64,000 bases of DNA from Oceanibaculum indicum P24 (GCF_000299935.1 NZ_AMRL01000014.1:1-64000); one strand, 5' to 3'. Numbered from the stretch's first letter, positions 47,347 to 57,220 are shown. Notes: generated by a model from the letters alone, not told the origin. Made by a program: numbers and translations.

Positions 47347-48636
47347 TCAGCTGGCCCGCTCCACCGCGCCGGAAACGGCCTTGCCGGACATTGCCGGACG
47401 CATCCGGAACACCAGCCCCAGCACGATGACCAGATTGACCAGGTTGAAGCCAACCCCGGTCAGGAAGGCGATGCGGTAACTGCCGGCCAGGTCGAAGACC
47501 AGCCCGCCCAGATAGCCGCCGCCGGCCATGCCCAGCGTGCCGCACAGCAGGATCACGCCGATCCGCCAGCCGACCTCGCCCAGCGGGAACACCTCGCGCG
47601 CGACCAGCGAATAGGTCGTGACCAGCCCGCCAAAGGCGAGACCGAAGGCGAGTGCGGAGAGGTACAGGCCGGTCAGCCCGTCCACCCAGACGAACAGCGA
47701 CAGGGTGGCGGCCTGCCCGATGGAGCCGATCAGGATGGTGCGCAGCCCGCCGATGCGGTCCGCCAGCAGGCCGAATCCGAGGCGGCTGACAAAGCCGCCG
47801 GCCAGCAGCAGCGACAGCATTTCCGCCCCGCGCGCGGCGGAGAAGCCGAGATCGATGGCGTGCGACATTAGATGCACGATGGGCATCGCCATCGCCACGC
47901 AGCAGCCGATGATCGCCAGGCACAGCAGCGCATGCAGGAGATGGAGCGACGGCACCGCGCGCCGCACGAACGCGACCGCGTCATCGCCCGGCAGGGTAAT
48001 GGGCAGCGGTGTAGCTTGAGGTTCAGATGCGGACACCGACACCGGTGCGGGCCGGCGCAGCAGCAGCGACAGCGGCAGGATGACGGCAAGGCAGGCAATG
48101 CCGTAGCCGATCATCACGCTGCGCCAGCCGGCCTCGTCCATGGCGTATCGGAACAGTGGCGGCAGCAGCATGCCGGCAATCGACTGGCCGCTGCCGACCA
48201 CCGCCAGCGCAAAGCCGCGGTTGCGGTCGAACCAGCGTGTCGCGTTGCTGAGCAGCGGCACCATCAAGGCACCCTTGCCGAATATGCCGAGCAGCAGCAG
48301 GTGCGAGGCGTAGAGCGACCATTCCCCCTGCATGCTGCCGGCCAGCACGCAGCCGGCGGCCAGCGAAAGGGCGCCGATGATCGCGCTGCGGCCCGCGCCA
48401 TAGCGGTCGGCGAACCAGCCCATCAGCACCCCGCCGATGCCGGCGCCGGCCCAGTTCAGCCCGTTCGCCAGCGAGGGTACGCTGCGCGGCCAGCCCATTT
48501 CCTGGCTGACCGGCACCATGCCGACGACGATCAGATACATGGCGCCGAACGCCATCGAGACCATCGCCATCGAGGCGATGACGACGAGCCAGCCATAGGG
48601 GCGCTCAATGCTGGTTTCCGCAGCCTTGTCGGCCAT
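47347..48636 (-). CDS. MFS transporter (oxalate/formate- or monocarboxylate-like)
   Basis: A 429-residue major-facilitator permease with about 12 transmembrane segments. The N-terminal region YGWLVVIASMAMVSMAFGAMYLIVVGMVPVSQEMGWPRS is typical of the OFA/monocarboxylate branch, and the loop between TM2 and TM3 carries GWFADRYGAGRS. I chose ATG 48636 because GGGAGGAA precedes it; the open frame to 48786 has no membrane or family features. It stands alone on the minus strand. Substrate unknown, possibly a carboxylate. Confidence 0.85.
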   Translation of the reverse strand: MADKAAETSIERPYGWLVVIASMAMVSMAFGAMYLIVVGMVPVSQEMGWPRSVPSLANGLNWAGAGIGGVLMGWFADRYGAGRSAIIGALSLAAGCVLAGSMQGEWSLYASHLLLLGIFGKGALMVPLLSNATRWFDRNRGFALAVVGSGQSIAGMLLPPLFRYAMDEAGWRSVMIGYGIACLAVILPLSLLLRRPAPVSVSASEPQATPLPITLPGDDAVAFVRRAVPSLHLLHALLCLAIIGCCVAMAMPIVHLMSHAIDLGFSAARGAEMLSLLLAGGFVSRLGFGLLADRIGGLRTILIGSIGQAATLSLFVWVDGLTGLYLSALAFGLAFGGLVTTYSLVAREVFPLGEVGWRIGVILLCGTLGMAGGGYLGGLVFDLAGSYRIAFLTGVGFNLVNLVIVLGLVFRMRPAMSGKAVSGAVERAS

Positions 48637-48799
48637 GCCGGACGTTCCTCCCGCTTCTTCTTTTGTCTCGACGCTAGCATGCGCCTGTCCGTAAAGACAA
48701 AGTGGCCGTAAAGACAAAGCGGCAAGACCCTGTCTGCGTGTCGATATGAAGTGCGACTTGATTAGTGCCTTATACTCAAACCGCACCCGGCACTCAGAC

Positions 48800-48900
48800 C
48801 GTCACCCCCGGTCCTGTACCGGGGGTCCAGGGTTCAGCCCACTTGGGCGATGCCGAAGCGAGCCGAGGCCTGGATTCCCGCAACAAGTGCGGGAATGACG
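48800..48900. repeat. Dispersed composite palindrome, family A, copy 4
   Basis: Left hairpin CCCCCGGT/ACCGGGGG, right hairpin TTCCCGCA/TGCGGGAA, with the standard TCCAGG/CCTGGA-type junctions. It lies 23 bp before the hypothetical gene at 48924. A second copy in the same orientation follows that gene. Confidence 0.9.
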
Positions 48901-48923
48901 GACAGAGGAAACTGAAATTCAGC

Positions 48924-49376
48924 ATGACGCCCCCGTCTCCACCGCCAGTTAAAGCCGTTATCGTCCGCACGCTGGACGAGGCGCTGGCCGCACTCGATGC
49001 GGCGCGGGAGGCCGGCGTCGCCGTCACGCTGCTTAGCCCGCCGGGCGCCGCCGGGACGATGGGGGCGGGATTCTGGCAGGCGCTGATTGAGGCTGCTGCC
49101 GAAGAACGCCCGGATGCCCGCTTCACGGCATTGCTGGATTGCGGCCCCTGGCCCGGCTTCGCGATGGCCGCCCTGCGCCAGGGCGTTAAGGGACTGGTCT
49201 TCACTGGTGACGCCCAAACCCTCATGCGCCTGCGCGGCATCGCCGAAGCCAGTGGCGCCACGATCCTGGACCGCGCGCCTGCCGCCCTCGACCCCGCCGC
49301 CCTTGACCCCGACGCCAGCCGGAACCAGCCCGCCGCCCTGCGCGTTTGGCTGGCAGGAGAGAGGCGCGATGGTTAA
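48924..49376 (+). CDS. Hypothetical protein bracketed by two family A repeats
   Basis: A 150-residue soluble protein that I do not recognise. Alternating strands and helices (AVIVRTLDEALAALDAAREAG, VAVTLLSPPGAAG, FTALLDCGPWPGFAMAALRQG, GLVFTGDAQTLMRLRGIAEASG) suggest a small flavodoxin- or Rossmann-like alpha/beta fold with a single cysteine. No signal or membrane segment. The start at 48924 avoids translating the repeat just upstream. It precedes the class I aldolase gene by about 290 bp on the same strand. Confidence 0.65.
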   Translation: MTPPSPPPVKAVIVRTLDEALAALDAAREAGVAVTLLSPPGAAGTMGAGFWQALIEAAAEERPDARFTALLDCGPWPGFAMAALRQGVKGLVFTGDAQTLMRLRGIAEASGATILDRAPAALDPAALDPDASRNQPAALRVWLAGERRDG

Positions 49377-49399
49377 GGCGATCTGACAACCTCTCCGCC

Positions 49400-49498
49400 C
49401 GTCACCCCCGGGCCTGACCCGGGGGTCCAGGGGCCACATGCCGAAACGATGCAGGCAGAGCACCGCCCCTGGATTGCCGGGTCAAGCCCGGCAATGAC
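49400..49498. repeat. Dispersed composite palindrome, family A, copy 5
   Basis: A subtype with left hairpin CCCCCGGG/CCCGGGGG and right hairpin TTGCCGGG/CCCGGCAA. The same subtype, inverted, recurs at 58720. With the aldolase leader it accounts for the 287-bp gap; no other gene was seen. Confidence 0.9.
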
Positions 49499-49663
49499 AA
49501 AAGAGTGTGGCCCAGGTCAGAACTCAAACTGGCCGACCGCCACCCCCCGCCCCAGATTGCAAAAGCGGGGCGTATCGGCTATTTCGTGGGCGCGATAACG
49601 CCGTCGCGCCGAAACTGGCCGCGATGCGCCCCAGGAAACCGCACCCCGAAAGGATTTCGCCCG

Positions 49664-50593
49664 ATGAAGATGACCCAGCGCGTCAAGAAGATCCTCGACA
49701 ATTACGAATCCGATTCGCCGGGCGTGAAGGCCAACCTCGCGCGCATCCTGATGCAGGGCAAGCTGGGCGGCACCGGCCGTCTGGTCATCCTGCCGGTCGA
49801 TCAGGGCTTCGAGCATGGCCCCGCGCGCAGCTTCGCGCCGAACCCCGAGGCCTATGACCCGCACTATCACTTCAAGCTGGCCATTGATGCCGGCCTGTCG
49901 GCCTATGCCGCCCCGCTCGGCATGCTGGAAGCCGGCGCCGATACCTTCGCCGGCCAGATCCCGACCATCCTGAAGGTCAATTCCTCCAACTCGCTGTCGC
50001 GCGAGAAGGAAGCCGCCAACCAGGCCGTCACCGGCTCCATCGGCGATGCGCTGAAGCTGGGCTGTTCGGCCATTGGCCTGACCATCTATCCGGGCTCCGA
50101 CGCCGCCTTCGACATGATGGAAGAGGCCCGCGAACTGGCCGAGGAGGCGAAGTCGGTCGGCCTTGCCGTCGTCATGTGGTCCTATCCGCGCGGCGGCGAC
50201 CTGTCGAAGCCGGGCGAGACGGCAGTGGACATCTGCGCCTATGCCGCGCATATGGCAGCCCTGCTGGGCGCCCACATCATCAAGGTGAAGCCGCCGACGG
50301 CCGCCCTGGAGCTGGACGCCGCCAAGAAGGTCTATGAGAGCAAGAAGATCCCGATCGGCACCATGACCGAGCGCATCTCCCACGTCGTGCAGTCCTCCTT
50401 CAACGGCCGCCGTCTGGTCGTCTTCTCCGGCGGCGAGGCGAAGGACCTGGACGGGCTGTACAACGAGATCCGCGAAATCCGCGATGGCGGCGGCACCGGC
50501 TCGATCATCGGCCGCAACACCTTCCAGCGTCCGCGCGCCGATGCGCTGGCGATGCTGGACACCATCGTGAAGATCTATCAGGGGAAGGCCTGA
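49664..50593 (+). CDS. Class I fructose-bisphosphate aldolase (DhnA/archaeal type)
   Basis: A 309-residue Schiff-base aldolase of the DeoC/LacD-related family that cleaves fructose-1,6-bisphosphate. It has [19 protein letters not shown] near the N-terminus, the catalytic-lysine segment HIIKVKPP at about residue 210, and the phosphate-binding C-terminal strands RLVVFSGG and [13 protein letters not shown] chose ATG 49664 (MKMTQRVKK) with AAAGGA about 10 nt upstream; the frame is open to 49505 without homology. It is followed directly by thiE. Confidence 0.92.
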   Translation: MKMTQRVKKILDNYESDSPGVKANLARILMQGKLGGTGRLVILPVDQGFEHGPARSFAPNPEAYDPHYHFKLAIDAGLSAYAAPLGMLEAGADTFAGQIPTILKVNSSNSLSREKEAANQAVTGSIGDALKLGCSAIGLTIYPGSDAAFDMMEEARELAEEAKSVGLAVVMWSYPRGGDLSKPGETAVDICAYAAHMAALLGAHIIKVKPPTAALELDAAKKVYESKKIPIGTMTERISHVVQSSFNGRRLVVFSGGEAKDLDGLYNEIREIRDGGGTGSIIGRNTFQRPRADALAMLDTIVKIYQGKA

Positions 50594-50595
50594 CC

Positions 50596-51264
50596 ATTCG
50601 CACCAGGCTGTATCTCGTAACGCCGCCGGAGATCGATCTGGCGGCGTTTCCCGACCGGCTCAGCCAGGCGCTGGAAGCGGGCGATGTCGCCTGCCTCCAG
50701 CTGCGGCTGAAGACCGGCGACGGCCCGGCTGACGAAGCGGTCATCCGCAAGGCGGTCGAGCGGCTGCGGCCGATCTGCCACAACCATGATGTGGCGCTGA
50801 TCCTGAACGACGACCCCGCCCTCGCCGCCGAGCTGGACTGCGACGGCGTGCATGTCGGCCAGGAAGACACGCCCTACGCCGAAGCCCGGCAGATCGTCGG
50901 CCCCGACGCCATCGTCGGCGTCACCTGCCACAATTCCCGGCACCTCGCCATGAGTGCCGCCGAGCAGGGTGCGGACTATGTCGCCTTCGGCGCCTTCTTC
51001 CCGACCCACACCAAGCAGGCCAAGACCCAGGCCGATATCGAGCTGCTGTCCTGGTGGGCCGAGCTGATGGAAGTGCCCGTCGTCGCCATCGGCGGCATCA
51101 CGGTCGAGAATTGCCGGCCGCTGGTCGAGGCCGGGGCGGATTTCCTGGCCGTGGTCGGCGGGGTGTGGAACCACAAGGACGGCCCCGCCGCCGCGGTATC
51201 CGCCTTCAACCGCATCTTCGACGAGGTCGAGGCGGCGCAAAAGGGCGGCAAGACGCGGAAATAA
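50596..51264 (+). CDS. thiE: Thiamine-phosphate synthase-like protein with apparent non-canonical start
   Basis: A 222-residue TIM-barrel protein of the ThiE family, which joins the pyrimidine and thiazole phosphates of thiamine. LYLVTPP opens the first strand. [41 protein letters not shown] and [11 protein letters not shown] follow in order. No ATG, GTG or TTG exists in frame between the aldolase stop and residue 66; the first is GTG 50791, which would delete strands 1 and 2. An ATT at 50596 lies 7 nt after AGGGGAAGG, and I take it as the start (CTG 50590 or 50608 are alternatives). Some ThiE-like proteins have other roles. Confidence 0.8.
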   Translation: MRTRLYLVTPPEIDLAAFPDRLSQALEAGDVACLQLRLKTGDGPADEAVIRKAVERLRPICHNHDVALILNDDPALAAELDCDGVHVGQEDTPYAEARQIVGPDAIVGVTCHNSRHLAMSAAEQGADYVAFGAFFPTHTKQAKTQADIELLSWWAELMEVPVVAIGGITVENCRPLVEAGADFLAVVGGVWNHKDGPAAAVSAFNRIFDEVEAAQKGGKTRK

Positions 51265-51296
51265 CCGCCCAGCCGCCGAATAGTTGAGGCGCCCTT

Positions 51297-52460
51297 CTAT
51301 TCCGCAAGCTCGCGCATGACCTTGATGAGGTCGGACTTGCCCTCGAAGCCGATGCCCGGCAGGTCCGGCATCACGATATGGCCGTCCTCGACCTTCACCC
51401 CGTCCGGGAATCCGCCATAGGGCTGGAACAGGTCGGGATAGCTCTCATTGCCGCCGAGGCCGAGGCCTGCCGCGATGTTCAGCGACATCTGGTGGCCGCC
51501 ATGCGGGATGCAGCGCGACGGCGACCAGCCGAACTGGCGCAGCACATCGAGCGTGCGCAGATATTCGACCAGCCCGTAGGCCAGCGCGCAATCGAACTGC
51601 AGCCAGTCGCGGTCGGGGCGCATGCCGCCATAGCGCAGCAGGTTGCGGGCATCCTGATGGGAGAACAGATTCTCGCCCGTCGCCATCGGCGCGTCATAGA
51701 ATTCGGAGATTGCCGCCTGAAGGGCATAATCCAGCGGATCGCCGATCTCCTCGTACCAGAAGATCGGATAATCGCGCAGCATCTTGGCGTAGGCGATGGC
51801 GGTCTCCAGGTCGAAGCGGCCATTGGCATCCACGGCGAGCCGGGCCTGCGAGCCGATCTCCTTCAGGACGGATTCGATGCGGCCGCGATCCTCATCGAGC
51901 GAGGCGCCGCCGATCTTCATCTTCACGACGGTATAGCCCCGGTCGAGATAGCTGCGCATCTCCGCGCACAGGGCGGAATTGTCCTTGCCCGGATAATAAT
52001 AGCCGCCGGCAGCATAGACGAAGACCCTCGGGTCGGCCTCGCGCCCCTTCATCTCGGCCAGCAGGCGGAACAGCGGCTTGCCCTCGATCTTGGCGATGGC
52101 ATCCCAGACCGCCATGTCGATGGTGCCGACCGCGACCGACCGCTCGCCATGCCCGCCGGGCTTCTCGTTGGTCATCATCCTGGCCCAGATCTTGTGCGGG
52201 TCGAGATTGGTGCCGGCCTCGTTCAGCAGGCTCTCCGGCGATGCTTCGAGGATACGGTCGCGGAAGCGTTCGCGGATCAGCCCGCCCTGCCCGTAGCGCC
52301 CGTTCGAGTTGAAGCCGTAGCCGACCACGCGGCGGCCATCGCGCACCACATCGGTGACGACCGCGACCAGGCTGGCCGTCATCTTCGAGAAATCGATATA
52401 GGCGTTGCGAATGGGCGAGGCGATCGGCTTGGTCACCTCGACGATATCGACGATCCGCAT
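51297..52460 (-). CDS. tarD: D(-)-tartrate dehydratase
   Basis: A 387-residue enolase-superfamily dehydratase. The sequence closely resembles the characterised Bradyrhizobium TarD, which converts D-tartrate to oxaloacetate: MRIVDIVEVTKPIASPIRNAYIDF at the start, then NEKPGGHGERSVAVGTIDMAVWDA, the KxK acid/base pair in VVKMKIGG, Mg ligands in VDANGRF, WYEE and ATGEN, and the general-acid His in CIPHGGHQMS (motifs in order). I chose ATG 52460; the frame is open 84 bp further up. It is a single gene, divergent from the GNAT. Confidence 0.92.
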   Translation of the reverse strand: MRIVDIVEVTKPIASPIRNAYIDFSKMTASLVAVVTDVVRDGRRVVGYGFNSNGRYGQGGLIRERFRDRILEASPESLLNEAGTNLDPHKIWARMMTNEKPGGHGERSVAVGTIDMAVWDAIAKIEGKPLFRLLAEMKGREADPRVFVYAAGGYYYPGKDNSALCAEMRSYLDRGYTVVKMKIGGASLDEDRGRIESVLKEIGSQARLAVDANGRFDLETAIAYAKMLRDYPIFWYEEIGDPLDYALQAAISEFYDAPMATGENLFSHQDARNLLRYGGMRPDRDWLQFDCALAYGLVEYLRTLDVLRQFGWSPSRCIPHGGHQMSLNIAAGLGLGGNESYPDLFQPYGGFPDGVKVEDGHIVMPDLPGIGFEGKSDLIKVMRELAE

Positions 52461-52646
52461 GGGGGCGCTCCTGTACTTGCTTTTGCCGGCATTGACGTTT
52501 GCGCGCGACACTAGCGCCGCACCCCGCCGCCGTCCAATGCCCATGGCGGATCAGGCCATGCCGGAACGGGATGGCTTATAACCGGCGAGTGCGTGGTGTG
52601 GATGAAACGGCGCTATATTCGCCCAGACCATCGGTGGGTATTGAAC

Positions 52647-53180
52647 ATGGCCATCTTGCAGACGACACGATTAACGCTCAGCCCCTGCCGCCCGGATGAC
52701 CGGGCTGACTTCATGGCACTTGAGCTTGACCCGGAGGTGATGCGCTTTCTGAACGGCGGATACGCCGTCGATCATCAGCGAATTGATGAGAACGCAACCT
52801 TTCTGATGCCCAGAGGAACGGAGCCTTACGTCTGGACGGCGCGCCGCAAGACCGACGGCGCGTTCGTCGGATGGTTCTGCCTGTCGCCAGAAGGCGATCA
52901 TTCAGCCGAACTCGGATATCGGCTGCGCCGGAATGAGTGGGGTCAGGGACTGGCTTCGGAAGGGGCTTCGGCGCTCGTCGACTGGGGCTTCAGGAACGGC
53001 GGATATGACAGCATCGTGGCGACCACGATGGCGGTGAATCTGGGATCGCGCCGCGTCATGGAAAAGATCGGCATGAAGTACATTCGCACCGTCTTTGCCG
53101 ATTGGCCCGACCCCATACCGGGCAGTGAGCAGGGCGACGTCTGGTATGAGATGACGCGCCAGGATTGGCGTGGCGGCTGA
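52647..53180 (+). CDS. GNAT N-acetyltransferase (RimJ/RimL-like)
   Basis: A 177-residue acetyltransferase of the GNAT_3 group. It has ETxRLxLxP-like QTTRLTLSPCRPDD at the start, ELGYRLRRNEWGQGLASEGASALVDWGF as the acetyl-CoA-binding motif A, and NLGSRRVMEKIGMKYIRT as motif B. I chose ATG 52647; TTG 52641 and an ATG at 52593 are in frame. It is slightly less GC-rich in codon third positions than its neighbours. The acceptor is unknown. Confidence 0.88.
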   Translation: MAILQTTRLTLSPCRPDDRADFMALELDPEVMRFLNGGYAVDHQRIDENATFLMPRGTEPYVWTARRKTDGAFVGWFCLSPEGDHSAELGYRLRRNEWGQGLASEGASALVDWGFRNGGYDSIVATTMAVNLGSRRVMEKIGMKYIRTVFADWPDPIPGSEQGDVWYEMTRQDWRGG

Positions 53181-53309
53181 CCACCCCCAAACCCGAAATC
53201 CCCCCGTTTCACCGCTCCCCGCCCGCACGCTTGCCCTTATCAGGCCAAGCTGATAGCTTCCGCGCGCCCGGCACCGGGTGAAACCCGAACATCTAATGGA
53301 ATCGAAGCG

Positions 53310-53876
53310 ATGAAAATCGACGGCAACGCCATCCGCCCCGGCTACGTCATCGAATACAACAACCGCCTGTGGGTGGCGGTGAAGACGCAGCATGTGAAGC
53401 CGGGCAAGGGCGGCGCCTACATGCAGGTCGAGCTGAAGGACATCCGCGACGGCACCAAGCTGAACGAGCGCTTCCGCTCCGCCGATACGGTGGAACGCGT
53501 GCGGCTCGACCAGAAGGACATGCAGTACATCTTCGGCGACGACACCACCCTGACCTTCATGGACATGGAAACCTACGAGCAGGTCTCCATCGCCCGCGAG
53601 CTGGCCGGCGACCCCGCCGTGTTCCTGCAGGACGGCATGAAGTGCGTGGTCGAGTTCTATGAGGAAGAGGCGCTGTCGGTGCAGCTGCCGGAAACCGTCA
53701 TCATGACCATCGTCGAGGCCGACCCGGTGGTGAAGGGGCAGACCGCCGCCTCCTCCTACAAGCCGGCGATCCTGGAAAATGGCGTGCGCGTCATGGTGCC
53801 GCCGCATGTCGAGAGCGGCACCCGCATCGTGGTGCGCACCGAAGACCAGACCTATGTGGAGCGCGCGAAGGGCTGA
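53310..53876 (+). CDS. efp: Translation elongation factor P
   Basis: The 188-residue three-barrel factor that relieves ribosome stalling at polyproline. The loop KPGKGG carries Lys33, the position equivalent to the beta-lysylated Lys34 of E. coli EF-P. The C-terminal OB domains ([27 protein letters not shown]) are intact. The modification genes epmA/epmB are not in the window. It is followed by an inositol monophosphatase gene 48 bp downstream. Confidence 0.97.
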   Translation: MKIDGNAIRPGYVIEYNNRLWVAVKTQHVKPGKGGAYMQVELKDIRDGTKLNERFRSADTVERVRLDQKDMQYIFGDDTTLTFMDMETYEQVSIARELAGDPAVFLQDGMKCVVEFYEEEALSVQLPETVIMTIVEADPVVKGQTAASSYKPAILENGVRVMVPPHVESGTRIVVRTEDQTYVERAKG

Positions 53877-53923
53877 CCGCCTTTCGCCGCCCTTTCCCTA
53901 CGTTTCAAGACTTTCAGGACATC

Positions 53924-54730
53924 ATGGCCGTTCGTTCCCCCCTCATCAATGTCATGGTCAACGCTGCCTACAAGGCGGCGCGCGGCCTGGTCCGCGATTT
54001 CGGGGAGGTCGAGCAGCTCCAGGTCTCCAGGAAGGGCGTGGCCGACTTCGTCTCCACCGCCGACCTGAAGGCGGAGAAGGTGCTGAAGCAGGAGCTGGGC
54101 AAGGCCCGGCCGCGCTTCTCCTTCCTGATGGAGGAAAGCGGCGCCACCGCCGCTGCCGCCGGTGGCGACCAGGAGCCGGAGGGCCGCTGGATCGTCGATC
54201 CGCTGGACGGCACCACCAACTTCCTGCACGGCATTCCGCATTTCTGCATCTCCATCGGCGTCGAGAAGGCCGGCGAGATCGTGGCCGGCGTGATCTACGA
54301 GCCGGTGCGCGACGAGCTGTTCTGGGCCGAGAAGGGCGCCGGCGCCTTCCTGAATGACCGCCGCCTGCGGGTTTCCGGACGGCGCAACCTGAACGAGGCG
54401 CTGTTCGCCACCGGCATTCCCTTCGCCGGGCGGCCGGGTCACGAAAAGCTGCTGACCGAGATGGCCGCGGTGATGAAGGTGTCGTCGGGCATCCGCCGTT
54501 TTGGCGCCGCCGCGCTGGACCTCGCCTATGTCGCCGCCGGGCGCTATGACGGCTACTGGGAAACCGGCCTGAACCCCTGGGACATCGCCGCCGGCATCGT
54601 CATCGTGAAGGAGGCGGGCGGCTTCGTCACCACCATCTCCGGCACGGGCGACCCGCTGGACAGCGGCGACATCCTCGCCGCCAACCGCGAGCTGCACGCC
54701 CCGCTCGGCAAGATCGTGCGCGAGGCCTGA
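53924..54730 (+). CDS. Inositol monophosphatase family protein (SuhB-like)
   Basis: A 268-residue Mg-dependent phosphatase of the IMPase fold. Metal-site motifs are MEEESG-like LMEESG, IVDPLDGTTNFLHGIPHF and YWETGLNPWDIAAGIVIVKEAGG, all complete. It probably hydrolyses inositol-1-phosphate or a related sugar phosphate; the SuhB family also has an RNA-polymerase role. Probably co-transcribed with efp. Confidence 0.92.
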   Translation: MAVRSPLINVMVNAAYKAARGLVRDFGEVEQLQVSRKGVADFVSTADLKAEKVLKQELGKARPRFSFLMEESGATAAAAGGDQEPEGRWIVDPLDGTTNFLHGIPHFCISIGVEKAGEIVAGVIYEPVRDELFWAEKGAGAFLNDRRLRVSGRRNLNEALFATGIPFAGRPGHEKLLTEMAAVMKVSSGIRRFGAAALDLAYVAAGRYDGYWETGLNPWDIAAGIVIVKEAGGFVTTISGTGDPLDSGDILAANRELHAPLGKIVREA

Positions 54731-54921
54731 GGCCGCTTATCCCGCTACCGTTTTCCCGCCACCTCCGGCGGGCAAGCGAGTTGTTCTCCCCCGTGCCATG
54801 CGATATGGTCGCAGCAGCCGGCAGCGGACCGCTTGCAGGAAGCGGTCGCATAAACGCGTGCATGGTCAAGAGGCTATGAGCCAAAAGGGCTATGGGCCAC
54901 GGCAGAGGGGGACACTGACGC

Positions 54922-55944
54922 ATGGACCAACGCAAACACGGTTTGAAACCTGCGCTCATGGCGGCGACGGCAGTGTTCGCGCTGTTGCTCGTCACGCCAG
55001 CGACCGCGCAGATCGTCATCGGCGGCGACGGCAATTCCTCCGTGACCGTGAACATGGATGTGCTCGATGGCGGCACGCGCGGGCGCCTCACCACGCCGGG
55101 CAGTGACGGCCGCATCCTGCTGATGCCGAACGCACCGCGCGAAGGCCAGGAGCGTATCGTCCTGAAGCCGCCGGCCTCGATGCGCGGCGCGGCACAGCCT
55201 GCTGCCCCCTCCTCCAGTGCACCCGCCCTGGCGGCAGCCCCGCAGCTGACCCCGCCCGCTTCGATGCGGAGCACTTCCCGTCCTGTTGCGGCACCAGCGG
55301 CCCCAAGCGTAACGCCGCCCACCGCCCCGGCAGTGCGCGCGCCGACCGCGCTGCAGCCCCAGAAGCCGGAAGCCCCGAAGGTCGCAGCACCGCAGATAGC
55401 AGCCCCCAAACCCGCCGAGACGCCGAAGCCGGCGGCCCCCGCCGCCAGCACCGAAAAGCCGCAGCGCACCGCCGCCCTGCCCTCGGCCAAGCCGGAACCG
55501 GTAACGCCGCCCGCGCCAAAAGTGGAAGCGAAGCCTGAGCCGAAAGCTGAAACCCAAACTGCGCCAAAACCCGCCGAGCAGCGCGTCGCCGCACTGCCGC
55601 CGCAGAGCAGCGCCCCCAGCCAGCCGGCACCGGCCGGCATCACCCGGCTCTCCTTCGGCTTCAATCAGGCGGAGATGGACGAGGCGGCGCGCACGCAGCT
55701 TCAGGCCGTCGCCAAGCGCCTGCAGGACAATGAATCGCTGCGCGTGCAGCTGCTGGCCTATGCCGGTGGCGAGGGCGTGTCCTCCAGCCAGGCGCGGCGG
55801 CTGTCGCTGTCGCGCGCGCTGGCCGTGCGCTCGCAGCTGATCGAGCAGGGCATCCGCAGCACCCGCATGGATGTCCGCGCGCTCGGCGATACCGACAAGG
55901 ACGGCCCGGCCGACCGCGTCGATATCCGCATCGTTGACCGCTAG
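54922..55944 (+). CDS. Exported OmpA-domain protein with long Pro/Ala-rich linker
   Basis: A 340-residue protein with a signal peptide at residues 1 to about 30 (ending TPATA-Q). A short N-terminal segment (VIGGDGNSSVTVNMDVL) is followed by about 160 residues of Pro/Ala/Lys low complexity that could span the periplasm, then a C-terminal OmpA-like peptidoglycan-binding domain (about 235-340). That domain starts LSFGFNQAEMDEAARTQL and ends DGPADRVDIRIV. It lies just upstream of a MotA/TolQ-type gene; together they form a small envelope cluster. Confidence 0.82.
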   Translation: MDQRKHGLKPALMAATAVFALLLVTPATAQIVIGGDGNSSVTVNMDVLDGGTRGRLTTPGSDGRILLMPNAPREGQERIVLKPPASMRGAAQPAAPSSSAPALAAAPQLTPPASMRSTSRPVAAPAAPSVTPPTAPAVRAPTALQPQKPEAPKVAAPQIAAPKPAETPKPAAPAASTEKPQRTAALPSAKPEPVTPPAPKVEAKPEPKAETQTAPKPAEQRVAALPPQSSAPSQPAPAGITRLSFGFNQAEMDEAARTQLQAVAKRLQDNESLRVQLLAYAGGEGVSSSQARRLSLSRALAVRSQLIEQGIRSTRMDVRALGDTDKDGPADRVDIRIVDR

Positions 55945-56089
55945 GGGGAATGACGGCGCGCCTTGCCGCCTCACAGCACCGGGCACGCCGCCATGACCCC
56001 GCCAAATTCCGGCTGTTAGCTGCCCTTCCCCGGCGCTGCACCACCCCATCATCAGGCCGCCGACGCCGCGGCGCGAAAGGCTGTAAACG

Positions 56090-57220
56090 ATGAGTACGCC
56101 CAAACGCTTCCTCACCCGCATGGCGCTGTTCCTCGTCGCGGTGCTGGTCGCGGTGGCGCTGCTGTTCCCGGCCCTGCAGGTGGCTTTCCTGGCGGCGCCG
56201 ATCCTGAACGGCATGATCATCGCGGTGCTGCTGATCGGCATCGTGTACAGCTTCCGCCAGGTGCTGATGCTGGGGCCGGAAGCGGCCTGGATCGACTCCT
56301 TCCGGCGCGGCGGCGCCAGCACCACCGTGCAGCGCCAGCCCCGGCTGCTGGGGCCGATCGCCAATCTGGTGACCGAACGCCAGGGCCGCGTCAGCCTGTC
56401 GGCGATGACCCTGCGCTCGCTGCTCGACGGCGTGTCCTCCAGGCTCGACGAATCGCGCGACCTGTCACGCTACATGGTCGGGCTGCTGATCTTCCTGGGC
56501 CTGCTGGGCACCTTCTGGGGGCTGATCCAGACCATCGATTCGGTCGGCAGGGTGATCTCCGGCCTGTCCTTCGCCAGCGGCGATCTGGCCACCGTGTTCC
56601 AGGAGCTGCAGGCCGGGCTGGAGGCGCCCTTGAGCGGCATGGGCACGGCCTTCAGCTCCTCGCTGTTCGGCCTGTCGGGCTCGCTGATCCTGGGCTTCCT
56701 CGATCTGCAGGCGGGCCAGGCGCAGAACCGCTTCTACAACGAGCTGGAGGACTGGCTGTCCAGCCTGACGCGCCTCGGCTCCGCCGGCCCGGTCAGCGAG
56801 GGCGACGCCTCGGTGCCGGCCTATGTGCAGGCGCTGCTGGAGCAGAGCGCGGACACGCTGGACCGGCTGCAGCGGACCATCGAGCGCGGCGAGGAAAGCC
56901 GGCGCGGCGCCAACACCAACCTGATCGCGCTGACCGAGAAGCTGAGCATGCTGACCGACCAGATGCGCGTCGAGCAGTCGCTGATGCAGAAGATCGCCGA
57001 GGGGCAGGTTGAGCTGCGCAGCGTGCTGGCGCGGCTGGCCGATGGCGGCATCGGCGCCGACGAGCAGACCCGCTCGCACATCCGCAATATGGAACTGTAT
57101 CTGGCCCGCCTGCTGGAAGACAGCGCCAGCGGCCGCAACCAGGCCATCGAGGAGGTCCGCAGCGAGATCCGCCTGCTGGCCCGCACCATCGCCGCCATCG
57201 CCGAAGAAAGCCAGCGATGA
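56090..57220 (+). CDS. MotA/TolQ/ExbB-type proton-channel subunit
   Basis: A 376-residue inner-membrane protein. TM1 and TM2 lie at about 10-30 and 38-60, with TM3 at about 124-146 (YMVGLLIFLGLLGTFWGLIQTI) and TM4 at about 182-208 (GMGTAFSSSLFGLSGSLILGFLD). The last two carry the MotA/TolQ/ExbB motif. A cytoplasmic tail of about 150 residues, largely coiled coil, follows (AYVQALLEQSADTLDRLQRTIERGEE). It overlaps the MotB-like gene by 4 bp. There are no flagellar genes nearby, so a non-flagellar envelope motor is more likely. Confidence 0.85.
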   Translation: MSTPKRFLTRMALFLVAVLVAVALLFPALQVAFLAAPILNGMIIAVLLIGIVYSFRQVLMLGPEAAWIDSFRRGGASTTVQRQPRLLGPIANLVTERQGRVSLSAMTLRSLLDGVSSRLDESRDLSRYMVGLLIFLGLLGTFWGLIQTIDSVGRVISGLSFASGDLATVFQELQAGLEAPLSGMGTAFSSSLFGLSGSLILGFLDLQAGQAQNRFYNELEDWLSSLTRLGSAGPVSEGDASVPAYVQALLEQSADTLDRLQRTIERGEESRRGANTNLIALTEKLSMLTDQMRVEQSLMQKIAEGQVELRSVLARLADGGIGADEQTRSHIRNMELYLARLLEDSASGRNQAIEEVRSEIRLLARTIAAIAEESQR

